A stretch of 64,000 nt of DNA. Source: Fibrobacter succinogenes (GTDB lineage: Bacteria; Fibrobacterota; Fibrobacteria; Fibrobacterales; Fibrobacteraceae). This document shows, in pieces, positions 63,927 to 64,000 of the stretch. The stretch spans positions 1-64,000 of the forward strand of contig CACYRP010000010.1 of NCBI GenBank assembly GCA_902776765.1. Direction: 5' to 3'. The notes beneath the pieces are model-generated. The model saw only the letters and a program-made list of their open reading frames with translations. It searched no databases and was not told where the DNA came from. The position numbers and the translations under genes were made by a program. Within the stretch, counting starts at the first letter, position 1; each line of letters starts with the position of its first letter.

Positions 63927-64000
63927 ATGAACCAAGCAATTATTCCGATTATCCAGGGGCTCGCCATTCCGTTTTTAGGGACGGTTCTCGGCGCCGCATG
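63927..64000 (+). CDS. ZIP-family metal transporter, N-terminus only (cut by window end)
   Basis: The ATG at 63927 opens a frame reading MNQAIIPIIQGLAIPFLGTVLGAA to the window edge without a stop. The PxxQGLxIPFLGTxLGAA pattern is the first helix of ZIP (ZupT-like) transporters, which import Zn2+ and other divalent metals. It begins 16 bases after the His-tailed permease and probably shares its transcript. Confidence 0.7.
   Translation, partial: MNQAIIPIIQGLAIPFLGTVLGAA

Overview
The window looks like a chromosomal segment of a Gram-negative bacterium with moderate GC content. It encodes two TonB-dependent receptors, TonB-ExbB-ExbD, an outer-membrane barrel and several lipoproteins. The style (rpmH next to a DivIVA-domain gene, frequent DUF4143 ATPase and type III R-M genes, clustered AACTTAG-type intergenic repeats) suggests Fibrobacter or a close relative, but this is recognition by eye and not a database result.

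Layout. 1-2953 is housekeeping: rpmH, a DivIVA-domain protein, a DUF167 protein and a membrane diguanylate cyclase. 2964-50205 is one large metal-acquisition locus. It contains an AraC-type regulator; a minus-strand operon tonB-exbB-exbD-RND-LolA-like-barrel (10216 down to 4034); and a plus-strand operon of about 26 kb (10479-36580) with a YbtPQ-like ABC pair, a type II thioesterase, four NRPS proteins, two different candidate imine/thiazoline reductases, a phosphopantetheinyl transferase and a fatty-acyl-AMP-ligase-like enzyme. Then come a receptor plus lipoprotein operon (40357 down to 36804), a lipoprotein-receptor-feoA-feoB operon (46516 down to 40563), and a second YbtPQ-like ABC pair (46695-50205). 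50206-54525 is an accessory block (AAA/DUF4143 ATPase, KptA, unknown, toxin-like, DUF4417, HTH). 54526-60260 is a type III restriction-modification system bracketed by two homologous hairpin terminators. 60261-64000 has a ParE/Phd toxin-antitoxin pair, a methyltransferase, an alpha/beta-hydrolase lipoprotein, a His-tailed DMT permease and the start of a ZIP metal transporter.

How it fits together. The NRPS genes resemble pyochelin/yersiniabactin logic, but all four adenylation domains carry a cysteine-type pocket (D-L-Y-N-[LF]-S-L-I-W as I align them). There are four cyclization-type condensation domains, and no salicylate synthase or salicyl-AMP ligase. The starter is instead supplied by a FAAL-like enzyme directly upstream of an N-terminal acyl carrier domain. 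I infer an acyl-capped tetra-cysteine (poly-thiazoline/thiazolidine) metallophore, which I do not recognise as a described compound. Uptake would use two receptor plus surface-lipoprotein pairs (XusA/XusB-like arrangement), TonB-ExbBD, the YbtPQ-like ABC pairs, and FeoAB after reduction.

The strongest new signal in the non-coding DNA is a repeated operator, YCYAAWWAGWC, with half-sites exactly 20 bp apart. It occurs upstream of every operon of the system except the regulator: tonB (10279), the NRPS operon (10362), receptor 1 (40445) and the divergent lipoprotein2/ABC3 promoter (three copies, 46568-46618). A weaker copy lies before the hydrolase at 62763. It is the likely binding site of the AraC-type regulator at 2964-3905.
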